64,000 bases of DNA from PFJX01 sp963713085 (GTDB lineage Bacteria; Pseudomonadota; Gammaproteobacteria; Burkholderiales; Thiobacillaceae), in NCBI GenBank assembly GCA_963713085.1, contig CAVQKQ010000021.1, positions 45,524-109,523 of the forward strand, given 5' to 3'. Below are positions 41,696 through 50,352 of the stretch, piece after piece. Both the position numbers and the translations under genes were made by a program. The notes under the pieces were generated by a model, which had not been told where the DNA came from, did not search any database, and saw only the letters and a program-made list of their open reading frames with translations. Each line of letters begins with the position of its first letter. The first letter of the stretch is position 1.

Positions 41696-41902
41696 TCAGA
41701 GCGTCTTCAGATCGGTTGCCGAGGGCCGGCCATCACGGCCCTGCTCGATCTCGAACGAAACCTGCTGATTTTCGGACAGCGTGCTCAGGCCCGCGCGTTG
41801 CAGCGCGGAAATGTGAACGAATACGTCCTTGGAGCCATCCTGGGGCTGGATGAAGCCGAATCCCTTGGTGGCGTTGAAGAATTTGACGGTACCAATGGGC
41901 AT
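41696..41902 (-). CDS. cold-shock protein (CspA family)
   Basis: The 68-residue protein is a standard cold-shock domain: GTVKFFNATKGFGFIQPQ and DVFVHISALQ hold the RNP1 and RNP2 motifs. A GGAGGG site precedes the start. It binds single-stranded nucleic acid and melts RNA structure. It lies upstream of infA and the RRM gene on the same strand, 105 bases from infA. Confidence 0.96.
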   Translation of the reverse strand: MPIGTVKFFNATKGFGFIQPQDGSKDVFVHISALQRAGLSTLSENQQVSFEIEQGRDGRPSATDLKTL

Positions 41903-42092
41903 GGCATCCCTCCGGAAAAAAATTTGTCGCGCCCGATATTGAGCACAGCATCAAATCACCAGTGGGAAAGACCAGCAAACCCGCCCGGGCGGGCGAGCGG
42001 AAGTAAACCCAGTACCAATTCGACCCCGCCATTCTACCCGGTTCGGGAAGGGATGTCCCATCCGGAACCTGGCCACCGCCGGCGGCGGCCCC

Positions 42093-42133
42093 TTGACCTC
42101 CATCAATGCCCCTGCAAACCTGGCGGCTACCAT
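42093..42133 (+). promoter_or_regulatory. FNR/Dnr-type promoter of the nnrS gene
   Basis: TTGACCTCCATCAA (42093-42106) is a full match to the TTGAY-N4-RTCAA consensus of FNR/Dnr/NNR regulators. TACCAT (42128-42133) is centred 31 bases downstream, which would place the box near -41.5. The transcript would then start about 42140, just before the ATG at 42154. This supports that start over earlier in-frame ones. Confidence 0.65.
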
Positions 42134-42153
42134 GCGGACACTATCTCACTCTT

Positions 42154-43389
42154 ATGCCCGCCATGTCCCGCCTCTGGTCCACCGTCACCGCCGCCCCCCA
42201 TCGCGTCATGTTTCTCCCCGGCATCCTCCAGGGCGTGGCCACCATGCTCTGGTGGATGCTGGATCTGGAAAGCCGACGGGCGGGGGGCATGGATCTGGCG
42301 ATTGGTGGGATTCCGGGGCCTGCGCTCCATGCCTGGGAAATGCTGTTCGGTTTTTTTCCGTTCTTCGTATTCGGATTCCTGTTCACCGCGGCGCCCAGTT
42401 GGTTGAACGGACCCGCCGTTCCGCGCCGGACCTATGTGGCCTGCGGGGTGTTGATGGCCCTGGGTGTTCTGCTGGTATATGCCGGCATGGCCTTGCCCGG
42501 CGCGGAATTGCTCGGCCTGGCGCTACACCTGGCGGGATGGGGAGCGGCCGTAGCTGCCCTGCTGCGCACCTTGATGAAGGCGCCGGCCGGCGACAAGCGT
42601 CACGCCGCCATCGCCACGGCGGCGGCGGCCTTGGGCGGCCTGGGCGACGCTCTGTTCCTGCTCTGGAGCGGCACGGCCGGGCCATATGTTCCCGATCCGC
42701 TGACCTGGGCCCAGGCCCTGGGCGTATGGGGTTTCCTGGTACCCACCTTCCTGACGGTTTGCCACCGCATGATCCCCTGGTTCACCAGCCGGATCATCCC
42801 CAACTACGTGATGATCCGGCCCTTCGCGCCTTTATGGGTCCTGCTGGCGGCGGGTCTGCTGCACGGCGGGTTGGAGGCCTCCGGCCAAGGCGGCCTGACC
42901 TGGCTGGCGGACCTGCCCATGACGGCGCTGGTGTTCTGGTTCGCCAGCCACTGGGGCTTCGTCCGGGCTGCTCGCCAAGTGCGCCTGCTGGCCATGCTGC
43001 ACATCGCCTTCCTTTGGTCGGGCTTCGCCTTTGCCCTTTATGGGCTGGGCAGCCTGGCCCTCTGGCTGGGTTGGAACTGGTCAGCCGGCCATGCCCCCCT
43101 CCACGCCCTGGGCATCGGCTTCTTCGCCACCATGCTGATGGCCATGGCCACCAGGGTGAGTCTGGGCCACTCCGGCCGCAAGCTGGAGGTGGACGCCATG
43201 ACCTGGGGTCTGTTCTGGCTGGTGCAGTTCGCGGCCCTGGCGCGCATCCTGCCGGACCTGGCTGGCGGCCTGCTCGCCGATCACCTGGTCTCCCTGGCCG
43301 GCGGCTTGTGGTTGCTGGCATTCGGTCTGTGGACGTGGAAATATGCCCCGTTCTACTGGCGTCCCAGAGTGGACGGAAAGCCGGGATAG
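42154..43389 (+). CDS. NnrS family haem-copper membrane protein
   Basis: NnrS is a polytopic haem/copper protein that protects against nitric oxide stress. The protein (about 411 residues from 42154; ATG at 42163 is also possible) has about twelve TM helices and NnrS features: HRVMFLPGILQGVATMLWWML, ALHAWEMLFGFFPFFVFGFLFTAAPSWL, RMIPWFTS and GHAPLHALGIGFFATMLMAMATRVSLGHSGRKLEV. His residues in HAWEM, HALGIG and LGHSGR are likely haem ligands. A Dnr-like box precedes it, as expected. Confidence 0.92.
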   Translation: MPAMSRLWSTVTAAPHRVMFLPGILQGVATMLWWMLDLESRRAGGMDLAIGGIPGPALHAWEMLFGFFPFFVFGFLFTAAPSWLNGPAVPRRTYVACGVLMALGVLLVYAGMALPGAELLGLALHLAGWGAAVAALLRTLMKAPAGDKRHAAIATAAAALGGLGDALFLLWSGTAGPYVPDPLTWAQALGVWGFLVPTFLTVCHRMIPWFTSRIIPNYVMIRPFAPLWVLLAAGLLHGGLEASGQGGLTWLADLPMTALVFWFASHWGFVRAARQVRLLAMLHIAFLWSGFAFALYGLGSLALWLGWNWSAGHAPLHALGIGFFATMLMAMATRVSLGHSGRKLEVDAMTWGLFWLVQFAALARILPDLAGGLLADHLVSLAGGLWLLAFGLWTWKYAPFYWRPRVDGKPG

Positions 43390-43409
43390 GGCCATCCCCG
43401 GACCGGCGC

Positions 43410-44744
43410 TCAGGCAACCGGGGCGGAGTCCCGGGCCTCCGGCGATGCCGGCCAGCCGCCGCGGATATGCAGGTCGCGCTGGGGAAAGGGAATGGTGATG
43501 CCAGCCGCCTTGAACAGGCGCCAGATGGCCCGGTTGACGTCGGAGCGGACATTCATCAGGCCTTCCTGGGGATCATTGATCCAGATCCGCAGTTCCAGCT
43601 CGATGCCGTTGTCGCCAAACGTCACCAGCCGGGCGGCGGGGGCGGGATCGGCCAGGACCCGGGACACGCTGCGGGCCGCCTCCAACAGCAGTTCCAGGGC
43701 CTGTTCCGGGTTGTTGTCGTAGCTGATTGTGACAGGGAGCTTGAGGCGCACGTTGCGGTCGGTGTAGCTCCAGTTGATCACCTCGTTGGTGATCAGGTTC
43801 TCGTTGGGGATCAGCCTTTCCACCCCGTCCCGGTCCCGGACCACGATGTAGCGGGCGCGCAGTTCCTGGACCCAGCCGAACTTGTCACCGATGGTGATGA
43901 CGTCGCCGGGCCGGATGGAACGGTCGAACAGGACGATGAAGCCGCTGATGAAGTTGCTGGCGATGCGCTGCAGGCCGAAGCCCAGCCCCACGCCGACGGC
44001 ACCGCCGAACACGGTCAGGGCGGTCAGGTCGATGCCCGCGACATCCAGGGCCAGCAGGAAGGCCAGGGTCAGCAGCACGAACTTGCTGAGCTTGACCATG
44101 GCCACCTGCATGCCGGCATTCATGTAGCTGGCCTGGCCAAGGCGATGCTCGATGATGCGGGCCAGCCACAACGCCAGGATCCACATGAACACCACCGTCA
44201 GCAGCAGCTTGCTGACCTCCAGCACCGATACCCGAACCTTGCCGAACTGCAGGGCGATGCCGTCCAGGGCATCGAGCACGGCGGGCAGCCAGCCCAGCAG
44301 ATGCAGCGCAACGATGATCCACACCGAGGTGGAGATCAGGCTTTCCCAGGCCTTGATGGCCGGGCCGGGCTGGAAGGTCTTGCGCAGGAAGTAGACGACG
44401 ATGCGGATGGTCGCCAGGGAGGTAAGCAAGGGCATGGCCAGGTCGAGCAGGTCCACGCCCAGGCCCTTGGCGTTCAGCAGCGCCCGTCCCGCCAGCACGC
44501 CCAGCAGCATGCTGATGGGGAACAGGATGCGCTGAATGGTCTTCAGGGTGAGGTGGCGTACCGCGAATTCCTCGCTTCCCTGGGAACGTTCGGCGAGGCT
44601 CTGGCCCAGGGTTCGGTGCACGAACAGGGCGCCTGCCGCCGCGAGCAGCAAAACCCCCACCTGCCACCAGAAGGAAGGCTCCATGGGCAGGGCCAGCCAG
44701 GTATCCAGCTGGTTTCGGACGTCATCGAGGAAGGCGACGGACAT
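43410..44744 (-). CDS. mechanosensitive ion channel (MscS family)
   Basis: The start at 44744 gives MSVAFLDDVRNQLDTWLALP; the longer open frame upstream reads through the nor promoter region and is rejected. The 444-residue protein has several N-terminal TM helices and the MscS pore: ALTVFGGAVGVGLGFGLQRIASNFISGFIVLFDRSIRPGDVITIGDKFGWVQEL (about 250-310). The beta and C-terminal domains follow, with RLIPNENLITNEVINWSYTD. It opens under membrane tension to relieve osmotic shock. It is convergent with nnrS. Confidence 0.94.
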   Translation of the reverse strand: MSVAFLDDVRNQLDTWLALPMEPSFWWQVGVLLLAAAGALFVHRTLGQSLAERSQGSEEFAVRHLTLKTIQRILFPISMLLGVLAGRALLNAKGLGVDLLDLAMPLLTSLATIRIVVYFLRKTFQPGPAIKAWESLISTSVWIIVALHLLGWLPAVLDALDGIALQFGKVRVSVLEVSKLLLTVVFMWILALWLARIIEHRLGQASYMNAGMQVAMVKLSKFVLLTLAFLLALDVAGIDLTALTVFGGAVGVGLGFGLQRIASNFISGFIVLFDRSIRPGDVITIGDKFGWVQELRARYIVVRDRDGVERLIPNENLITNEVINWSYTDRNVRLKLPVTISYDNNPEQALELLLEAARSVSRVLADPAPAARLVTFGDNGIELELRIWINDPQEGLMNVRSDVNRAIWRLFKAAGITIPFPQRDLHIRGGWPASPEARDSAPVA

Positions 44745-44867
44745 GGCGGCTTTCGGCAATGGTTTGGGGGAACATACCGGAAACCACAGTACCACCGCAA
44801 AGCACGGGATGATGTAGCGGCTGCGTTGCGATGCGCCCTGAAATGGATGCGGGGGGTCGCGGAGGGG

Positions 44868-44881
44868 TTGATAAAAGTCAA
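44868..44881 (+). promoter_or_regulatory. FNR/Dnr-type site upstream of the nor operon
   Basis: TTGATAAAAGTCAA fits TTGAY-N4-RTCAA exactly. It lies 61 bases before the 115-residue gene that leads the nor operon and in the gap between divergent mscS and nor genes. A CACCAT hexamer is centred 32 bases downstream, a weak -10 at class II spacing. Confidence 0.7.
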
Positions 44882-44941
44882 ACGCTTTACTCGGATATTT
44901 CCCCACCATGGGCCGCACCCCGTCCCGTATCGGAGAGCGGC

Positions 44942-45289
44942 ATGCTCGAGCCCGTCAAACTCGCCAACTTTTTCATCGTCTTCTTCAGCGCCGCCTCGGT
45001 GATCCTGTTCGGCGCCACCTATGCCCTGCTGTTCGCCTGGTCGCGTGTCAAGGCGCGGCCCCGCCTGATGCCGCTGGCCTACGGAGCCTATGTCGGCCTG
45101 ACCGTTTCGGTGTTGATGCTGGCCTTCGCCGCCAATCTGTTCAGCAACGGTTTCTGGACCTTCATCGTCCTGCTCATGCTGGCCGGCTATTTGTTCGCCC
45201 CGCACGCCATCTGGCACCTGTGTGTGGGCACCCACGCGGACGAGCCCGGGGATGAGGCGGGTCCCGTCAAGATTTATCAACAGCGGTAA
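44942..45289 (+). CDS. small membrane protein leading the nor operon
   Basis: The start at 44942 gives MLEPVKLANFFIVFFSAASVILFGATYALLFAWSRVK. The 115-residue protein has three TM helices (about 9-29, 44-63, 70-92) and a short soluble tail with HAIWHLCVGTH. It starts inside the nor control region and ends 14 bases before norC, so it is co-transcribed. It is not NorD, NorE or NorQ as I know them. It may be an assembly or stability factor for cNor. Confidence 0.75.
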   Translation: MLEPVKLANFFIVFFSAASVILFGATYALLFAWSRVKARPRLMPLAYGAYVGLTVSVLMLAFAANLFSNGFWTFIVLLMLAGYLFAPHAIWHLCVGTHADEPGDEAGPVKIYQQR

Positions 45290-45303
45290 CAGGAGGCATG
45301 GCC

Positions 45304-45996
45304 ATGTCACAGACTCAGGCGTTGTGGTGGGCATCCGAATCCTTTTGGCGAAAAATGGCCATCTGGGTTACGGCAGGCTCGTTCGTGGTGCTGATCTTTC
45401 TCACCTTCGATACGCTGAAGCAGATCACGGCCGGCGGTAAGCGGGTGCCGGCCTACTCGGTGATCAACCAGCGCATCGACTACAAGTTCGATGAAAAGCG
45501 CAATTTCCAGGTGCCGGTGATCGGTCCCGAAGAGCCCCTGTTCGGCCGGAAACTCAGCGAAGACGAAGCCGCCGCACTAGTCAGCCACGGCAAGCTCACC
45601 ACCCAGGCCAAGAACTGCATGGACTGCCATACCCTGCTGGGCAACGGCTCCTACTACGCGCCGGACCTGACCAAAGCCTGGCTGGACCCATCCTGGGGTT
45701 CCAAGGAAGTTCGCGAGCAGCTGATGGTGGATTTCCTCATGCATCCCGAGCTGGCGCCCCACAACGCCCTGGGCCGCCGGATGCCCAACCTGGGCATCAC
45801 CGAGCCGGAAGCCCGCGCCGTGGTGGCCTTCCTGAAATGGATGTCGTCCATCGACACCAACGGCTTCCCCTACAACTTCAAGCCCATCGACCAGGCCGAC
45901 GCGCCCGCCGCGCCTGGTTCCGCCGCCACCTCCGAAGCCACGCCCGCCCCACAGGCCCGCGCCGCGACGGCCCAAAGACAAGGAGACCGGACATGA
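45304..45996 (+). CDS. norC: nitric oxide reductase subunit C
   Basis: NorC is the membrane-anchored c-type cytochrome that feeds electrons to NorB. AGGAGG at 45291-45296 is one base from an ATG at 45298 and seven from ATG 45304, so 45304 is the start (MSQTQALWWASESFW). The TM helix is about 18-40, the haem motif CMDCH about 105-109, and the Met ligand in GRRMPNLGI. The C-terminus after about 200 is an Ala/Pro-rich extension (APAAPGSAATSEATPAPQA) not typical of NorC. Confidence 0.96.
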   Translation: MSQTQALWWASESFWRKMAIWVTAGSFVVLIFLTFDTLKQITAGGKRVPAYSVINQRIDYKFDEKRNFQVPVIGPEEPLFGRKLSEDEAAALVSHGKLTTQAKNCMDCHTLLGNGSYYAPDLTKAWLDPSWGSKEVREQLMVDFLMHPELAPHNALGRRMPNLGITEPEARAVVAFLKWMSSIDTNGFPYNFKPIDQADAPAAPGSAATSEATPAPQARAATAQRQGDRT

Positions 45997-47450
45997 CCGC
46001 TCCCGGCAATTCCCCAAGCGCCACCCTCAACGGCGGCCAGAAGCTGGCGATGAAATACTTCTCCGTCGCCATCGTCCTGTTCGGCGCCCAGGTCCTGTTC
46101 GGCCTGCTGGCCGGCATCCAGTACCTGAAGCCGGATTTCCTGTTCGGCGTGCTGGATTTCTCCATCAACCGCATGGTCCACATCAACGCCATGGTGGTCT
46201 GGCTGCTCTACGGCTTCATCGGCTCCACCTACTGGCTGCTGGAGGAGGAGTCGGGCATCCCGGTGGTGGGCCTGAAGCTGGGCAACCTGGTGTTCTGGGT
46301 GCTTACCCTGGCGGTGGCCGTGGTGGTGGTGGTCTACCTGCTGATCCAGGTCGGGCCCGGCGACCAGAGCACCATCTGGTTGATCACCGAGGGCCGGGAA
46401 TACATCGAGGCGCCGCGCTGGGCCGACATCGGCATTGTCGTGTGCGTGCTGGTGTTCTTCTACAACGTCGCCGCCACCTTCGCCAAAGGCCGGTTCACCG
46501 GCGTGGCCGGCGTGCTGACCCTGGACCTGGTGGCCCTGGCGGGCCTGTATCTGGCCGGCATGTTCTACACCCCCAACGTCTCGGTCGACCAGTACTGGTG
46601 GTGGTGGGTGATCCACCTGTGGGTGGAGGCCACCTGGGAAGTGCTGGTGGGCTGCCTGATGGCCTATGCCCTGATGAAGACCCTGGGCGTGCGCCGCAAG
46701 ATCGTCGAGACCTGGCTGTACATCGAGGTGGCACTGATGTTCGGTTCCGGCATCCTGGGCCTGGGGCACCACTACTTCTGGATCGGCACCCCCGAGTACT
46801 GGTTCACCATCGGCGGTTTCTTCTCCGCCCTGGAACCGGTGCCCCTGGTGGCCATGGTGGTCCACGCGGTGTTCGATTCCGGCGTGCACAAGATGAAGAA
46901 TACCAACCACCCGGCCCTGGCCTGGATCATCGCCCACGCCTTCGGCAACTTCTTCGGTGCCGGGGTCTGGGGCTTCATGCACACCCTGCCCCAGATCAAC
47001 CTCTACACCCACGGCACCCAGTGGTCCGCCTCCCACGGCCACCTGGCCTTCTTCGGCGCCTACGCCACCCTGGTCATCGGCTTCGTCTACCTGGCCCTGC
47101 AGAAGTGGCGCGGCAACGTGTGGATGAGCGGCGGCCTGGTGGGCGCCTGGAAGTGGAAATGGGCCCTCACCCTGCTGCACGTGGGCATGGTCGGCATGGT
47201 CATGGCGATGCTGATCTCCGGCTACGAGCAGTCCCAGATCGAGCGCGCCATCGAGGGCTCCACCTGGATGGGCTACTTCGCCGCCCAGGGCCATCCCTGG
47301 TTCATGCAGGGCATGTACTGGCGCGAGGTGTTCGGCTGCATCTTCGCCGCCGGCTTCGTGCTCCTGGCCTGGGACCTGCTGACCATCGGCAGGCGTGAGA
47401 CCCGTCCCGCCCAGGCCCTGTCCGGGGAAAGCGCCCCCGCCGCAGCCTGA
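45993..47450 (+). CDS. norB: nitric oxide reductase subunit B (cNor)
   Basis: NorB reduces two NO to N2O at a haem b3-FeB site. It starts by ATGA overlap with norC (MTAPGNSPSATLNGGQKLAMKYF). The 485-residue protein has twelve TM helices and the ligand set: RMVHINAMVVWLLYGF, HLWVEATWEVL with the FeB His and Glu, LGLGHHYFWIGTPEYW with the His pair, and WSASHGHLAFFGAYATLV with the b-type haem His. The length suits the short cNorB class, which needs NorC. A terminator follows. Confidence 0.97.
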   Translation: MTAPGNSPSATLNGGQKLAMKYFSVAIVLFGAQVLFGLLAGIQYLKPDFLFGVLDFSINRMVHINAMVVWLLYGFIGSTYWLLEEESGIPVVGLKLGNLVFWVLTLAVAVVVVVYLLIQVGPGDQSTIWLITEGREYIEAPRWADIGIVVCVLVFFYNVAATFAKGRFTGVAGVLTLDLVALAGLYLAGMFYTPNVSVDQYWWWWVIHLWVEATWEVLVGCLMAYALMKTLGVRRKIVETWLYIEVALMFGSGILGLGHHYFWIGTPEYWFTIGGFFSALEPVPLVAMVVHAVFDSGVHKMKNTNHPALAWIIAHAFGNFFGAGVWGFMHTLPQINLYTHGTQWSASHGHLAFFGAYATLVIGFVYLALQKWRGNVWMSGGLVGAWKWKWALTLLHVGMVGMVMAMLISGYEQSQIERAIEGSTWMGYFAAQGHPWFMQGMYWREVFGCIFAAGFVLLAWDLLTIGRRETRPAQALSGESAPAAA

Positions 47451-47481
47451 GGCTCGACTTCCTCATCACTTCAAAGCGATT

Positions 47482-47513
47482 GCGCCCACCGGTTGTCCGG
47501 TGGGCGTTTTTTT
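47482..47513 (+). terminator. intrinsic terminator after norB
   Basis: The stem GCGCCCACCGG/CCGGTGGGCG with a TTGT loop is followed by TTTTTTT, 32 bases after the norB stop. It marks the end of the conserved respiratory block and the start of the variable island. Confidence 0.92.
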
Positions 47514-47950
47514 ATCTGTTATCCGGCAGTGAAAATGGGTAGCCCGATGCCGCCAGCTAGGGTCGGCAGGGTGCGGCCATTCAAGGCATGCCAAGAAATT
47601 GACTCAGACCAACCTGAACAGTCGATCAGAGGGCTGGTGCGAAAGATTGAGTTTCAGCCAAAACCACCGAGAGTGATGGCCCTCTAATTCTTGTGTCTGA
47701 CTGCTTTCGGGTATGCCTGCATCCGGCAGCAGTGAACCAACAGCGGTCATCCAGAGCCATCACCGCGTATACCTGCACCTCGGCCAGAGCAGTCTGATGA
47801 TGCCCGCCTTGATATAGTCTGCTATCGGCATAGAGCGGTTCTTCAGGGTTACCTTTCAGTTTGGGTAATGGCGGGATGCTCCAATTTCGCACTCTGACTC
47901 GCACTCTGTCCCAATGAAAAGTTCGACAGACAAAACAGGGCTAAGGGCTG
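47514..47950. other. gene-free junction between norB and the defence island
   Basis: This 437-base stretch shows no gene with a convincing start, ribosome site or known protein pattern. A 92-codon minus-strand frame (47626-47904) is open but unconvincing. A 10-base direct repeat, TCGCACTCTG, occurs at 47887 and 47899, about 50 bases before hsdM, and may belong to its promoter. The base composition is less GC-rich than the flanks, as expected for an island boundary. Confidence 0.5.
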
Positions 47951-49516
47951 ATGGCAAACAATAACGGCAAAGACAAATCCCTCGAATCGTGGATATGGGA
48001 TGCCGCGTGCTCCATCCGTGGCGCGAAGGACGCGCCGAAATACAAGGATTACATCCTCCCTCTTATTTTTACCAAGCGACTCTGCGATGTCTTTGATGAC
48101 GAGCTGAACCGCATCGCCGCCGAGGTCGGCTCGCGCAAGAAGGCCTTCCAGCTCGCCAAGGCCGACCACAAGCTCGTCCGCTTCTACCTTCCCCTCGTGC
48201 CGGACGATTCCGAGCAGCCGGTCTGGTCCGTCATCCGCAAGCTCTCCGACAGGATCGGCGAAGGCGTCACCACCCACATGCGCGCCATCGCCCGGGAAAA
48301 CCCGCTCCTGCAGGGCATCATCGACCGCGTCGACTTCAACGCCACCACCCACGGCCAGCGCGACCTCGACGACGACCGCCTCTCCAACCTGATCGAGGCC
48401 GTCAGCACCAAGCGCCTCGGGCTCGACGACGTCGAGGCGGACATCATCGGCAAGAGCTACGAATACCTGATCCGAAAGTTCGCCGAAGGCGGCGGCCAGA
48501 GCGCCGGCGAGTTCTACACCCCGCCCGAGGTCGGCAGCATCATGTCCCGCGTCCTCCAGCCCGAGCCCGGCATGGAAATCTACGACCCCACCTGCGGCTC
48601 CGGCGGCCTGCTCGTGAAATGCGAGATCGCCATGGAGGAAAGCGCCAAAGGCAAGAAGCGCACCGTCGCCCCGCTGCAACTGTTCGGCCAGGAGTTCACC
48701 CCCGAGACCTGGGCCATGGCCAACATGAACATGATCATCCATGACATGGAGGGCCAGATCGAGATCGGCGACACCTTCAAGAACCCCAAATTCCGCAACA
48801 GGCAGGGCAGGCTCCGCACCTTCGACCGCGTCGTCGCCAATCCCATGTGGAACCAGGACTGGTTCACCGAGGCCGACTACGACAACGACGAACTCGACCG
48901 CTTCCCCGCCGGGGCCGGCTTTCCCGGCAAATCCTCCGCCGACTGGGGTTGGATCCAGCACATCCACGCCAGCATGAACACCACCGGCCGCGCCGCCGTC
49001 GTCCTCGACACCGGCGCCGCCTCGCGCGGATCGGGCAATGCCGGCACCAACAAGGAAAAGACCGTCCGCCAGTGGTTCGTCGACCACGACCTCATCGAAA
49101 GCGTCCTATACCTGCCCGAAAACCTCTTCTACAACACCACCGCCCCCGGCATCGTGCTGTTCCTGAACAAGGCCAAGGCGCCGGAGCGCAAGGGTAAAGT
49201 CTTGCTCGTCAATGCCTCCCAGGTCTTCGAAAAGGGCGACCCCAAGAACTTCATCCCCGAGGCAGGCATCCAGCGCATCGCCGACACCCTCATCGGCTGG
49301 ACCGAAGCCGACAAACTCAGCCGCATCGTCGACCACGCCGAGCTGAAAAAGAACGACTACAACATCTCCCCCAGTCGCTACATCCACACCAGCGACGCCG
49401 AAACCTACCGGCCCATCGCGGAGATCGTCGAGGAACTGAACGCCATCGAGGCCGAGGCCAGGGAAACCGACGCGGCCCTGCGGATAATCCTCGAACAACT
49501 GGGAGTCAGTCGATGA
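47951..49516 (+). CDS. hsdM: type I restriction-modification system methyltransferase subunit HsdM
   Basis: HsdM with HsdS methylates adenine at the recognition site. The 521-residue protein has the HsdM N-terminal helical domain and YTPPEVGSIMSRVL, AdoMet motif I as DPTCGSGGLLVK (about 211-222) and motif IV as NPMWNQDWF (about 297-305). The latter is a variant of NPPF/Y seen in one HsdM subclass. A later APGIVLFLNK matches the fold. It leads a chain of ATGA-linked genes: KilA-N, RhuM and hsdS. Confidence 0.96.
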   Translation: MANNNGKDKSLESWIWDAACSIRGAKDAPKYKDYILPLIFTKRLCDVFDDELNRIAAEVGSRKKAFQLAKADHKLVRFYLPLVPDDSEQPVWSVIRKLSDRIGEGVTTHMRAIARENPLLQGIIDRVDFNATTHGQRDLDDDRLSNLIEAVSTKRLGLDDVEADIIGKSYEYLIRKFAEGGGQSAGEFYTPPEVGSIMSRVLQPEPGMEIYDPTCGSGGLLVKCEIAMEESAKGKKRTVAPLQLFGQEFTPETWAMANMNMIIHDMEGQIEIGDTFKNPKFRNRQGRLRTFDRVVANPMWNQDWFTEADYDNDELDRFPAGAGFPGKSSADWGWIQHIHASMNTTGRAAVVLDTGAASRGSGNAGTNKEKTVRQWFVDHDLIESVLYLPENLFYNTTAPGIVLFLNKAKAPERKGKVLLVNASQVFEKGDPKNFIPEAGIQRIADTLIGWTEADKLSRIVDHAELKKNDYNISPSRYIHTSDAETYRPIAEIVEELNAIEAEARETDAALRIILEQLGVSR

Positions 49517-50352
49517 AAAAGAAGCCCACCGACACCAGAATCACCGTCAGGGGTACGGATATCGCCGTCATCCGGCGGGGCGACGAGGATTACATCTCTC
49601 TGACCGACATCGCCAAATCGAGGAATCCGGACCACCCCGACGACCTGATTCGCAACTGGCTGCGCAACCGCAACACCCTGGAACTCCTGGGCATCTGGGA
49701 GCAGCTGCACAACGCCGCGTTTAATCCCGTCGAATTCGACGGGATTAAAAAACAGGCGGGGTTAAACAGCTTCACCCTCACGCCGAAGCAGTGGATCGAG
49801 AAAACCGCCGCCATCGGCATCGAATCCCGCGCCGGACGCTACGGCGGCACCTACGCCCACACCGATGTGGCATTCGAATTCGCCTCCTGGGTGTCGGTCG
49901 AATTCAAGCTCTACCTCATCAAGGAATTTCAGCGCCTCAAGGAAGACGAAAACCGCCGCCTCTCCCTGGCCTGGAACCTCAACCGCACCCTCGCCAAGAT
50001 CAACTACCGCCTCCACACCGACGCCATCCAGACCCACCTCATCCCGGCGGAGGTCACCGCGAAACAGGCCGCCTTCACCTACGCCAACGAAGCCGACCTC
50101 CTCAACGTCGCCCTTTTCGGCCAAACCGCCCGCGAATGGCGTGATGCCAACCCCGGCAAGGAAGGCAACATGCGCGACCACGCCACCCTCGAACAACTCC
50201 TCGTCCTCGCCAACTTGGAGAACATGAACGCCGAGTTCATCCACATGGAACTCCCCCAAGGCGAGCGCCTGAAACGCCTCAACGCCATCGCCATTCGCCA
50301 GATGCGGACGCTCACCGCACGGACGGTGAAACAGTTGGAAACGGGTATCTGA
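49513..50352 (+). CDS. KilA-N domain DNA-binding protein
   Basis: The start overlaps hsdM (ATGA). The 279-residue protein has a KilA-N domain in the first 140 residues (YISLTDIAKSRNPDHPDDLIRNWLRNRNTLELLGIWEQLHN, then GRYGGTYAHTDVAFEFASWVSVEFKLYLIKEFQ). A helical C-terminal half ends MRTLTARTVKQLE. KilA-N proteins are phage- and virus-related DNA binders, and bacterial copies occur inside type I RM operons. The role is unproven but probably regulatory. Residues about 70-79 are encoded by a 30-bp perfect palindrome. Confidence 0.9.
   Translation: MKKKPTDTRITVRGTDIAVIRRGDEDYISLTDIAKSRNPDHPDDLIRNWLRNRNTLELLGIWEQLHNAAFNPVEFDGIKKQAGLNSFTLTPKQWIEKTAAIGIESRAGRYGGTYAHTDVAFEFASWVSVEFKLYLIKEFQRLKEDENRRLSLAWNLNRTLAKINYRLHTDAIQTHLIPAEVTAKQAAFTYANEADLLNVALFGQTAREWRDANPGKEGNMRDHATLEQLLVLANLENMNAEFIHMELPQGERLKRLNAIAIRQMRTLTARTVKQLETGI
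49720..49749. repeat. 30-bp perfect palindrome inside the KilA-N gene
   Basis: The 15-base arm TTTAATCCCGTCGAA is immediately followed by its exact reverse complement, with no loop. It encodes FNPVEFDGIK, a segment that is conserved in the family, so codon choice made it symmetric. It could be a protein-binding site or an mRNA hairpin. Confidence 0.85.

Noticed and set aside
42093..45002. 969-codon open frame on the plus strand
   Set aside because: It overlaps nnrS in another frame and mscS antisense, starts within the Dnr box, and has no recognisable protein pattern.
47626..47904. 92-codon minus-strand frame in the norB-hsdM gap
   Set aside because: It has no ribosome site, no hydrophobic or domain pattern, and its start lies among short direct repeats near the hsdM promoter.
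48840..48866. HsdM motif NPMW taken as a damaged methyltransferase site
   Set aside because: The rest of the segment (NPMWNQDWF) is well preserved and this variant is known in one HsdM subclass, so loss of activity is not implied.
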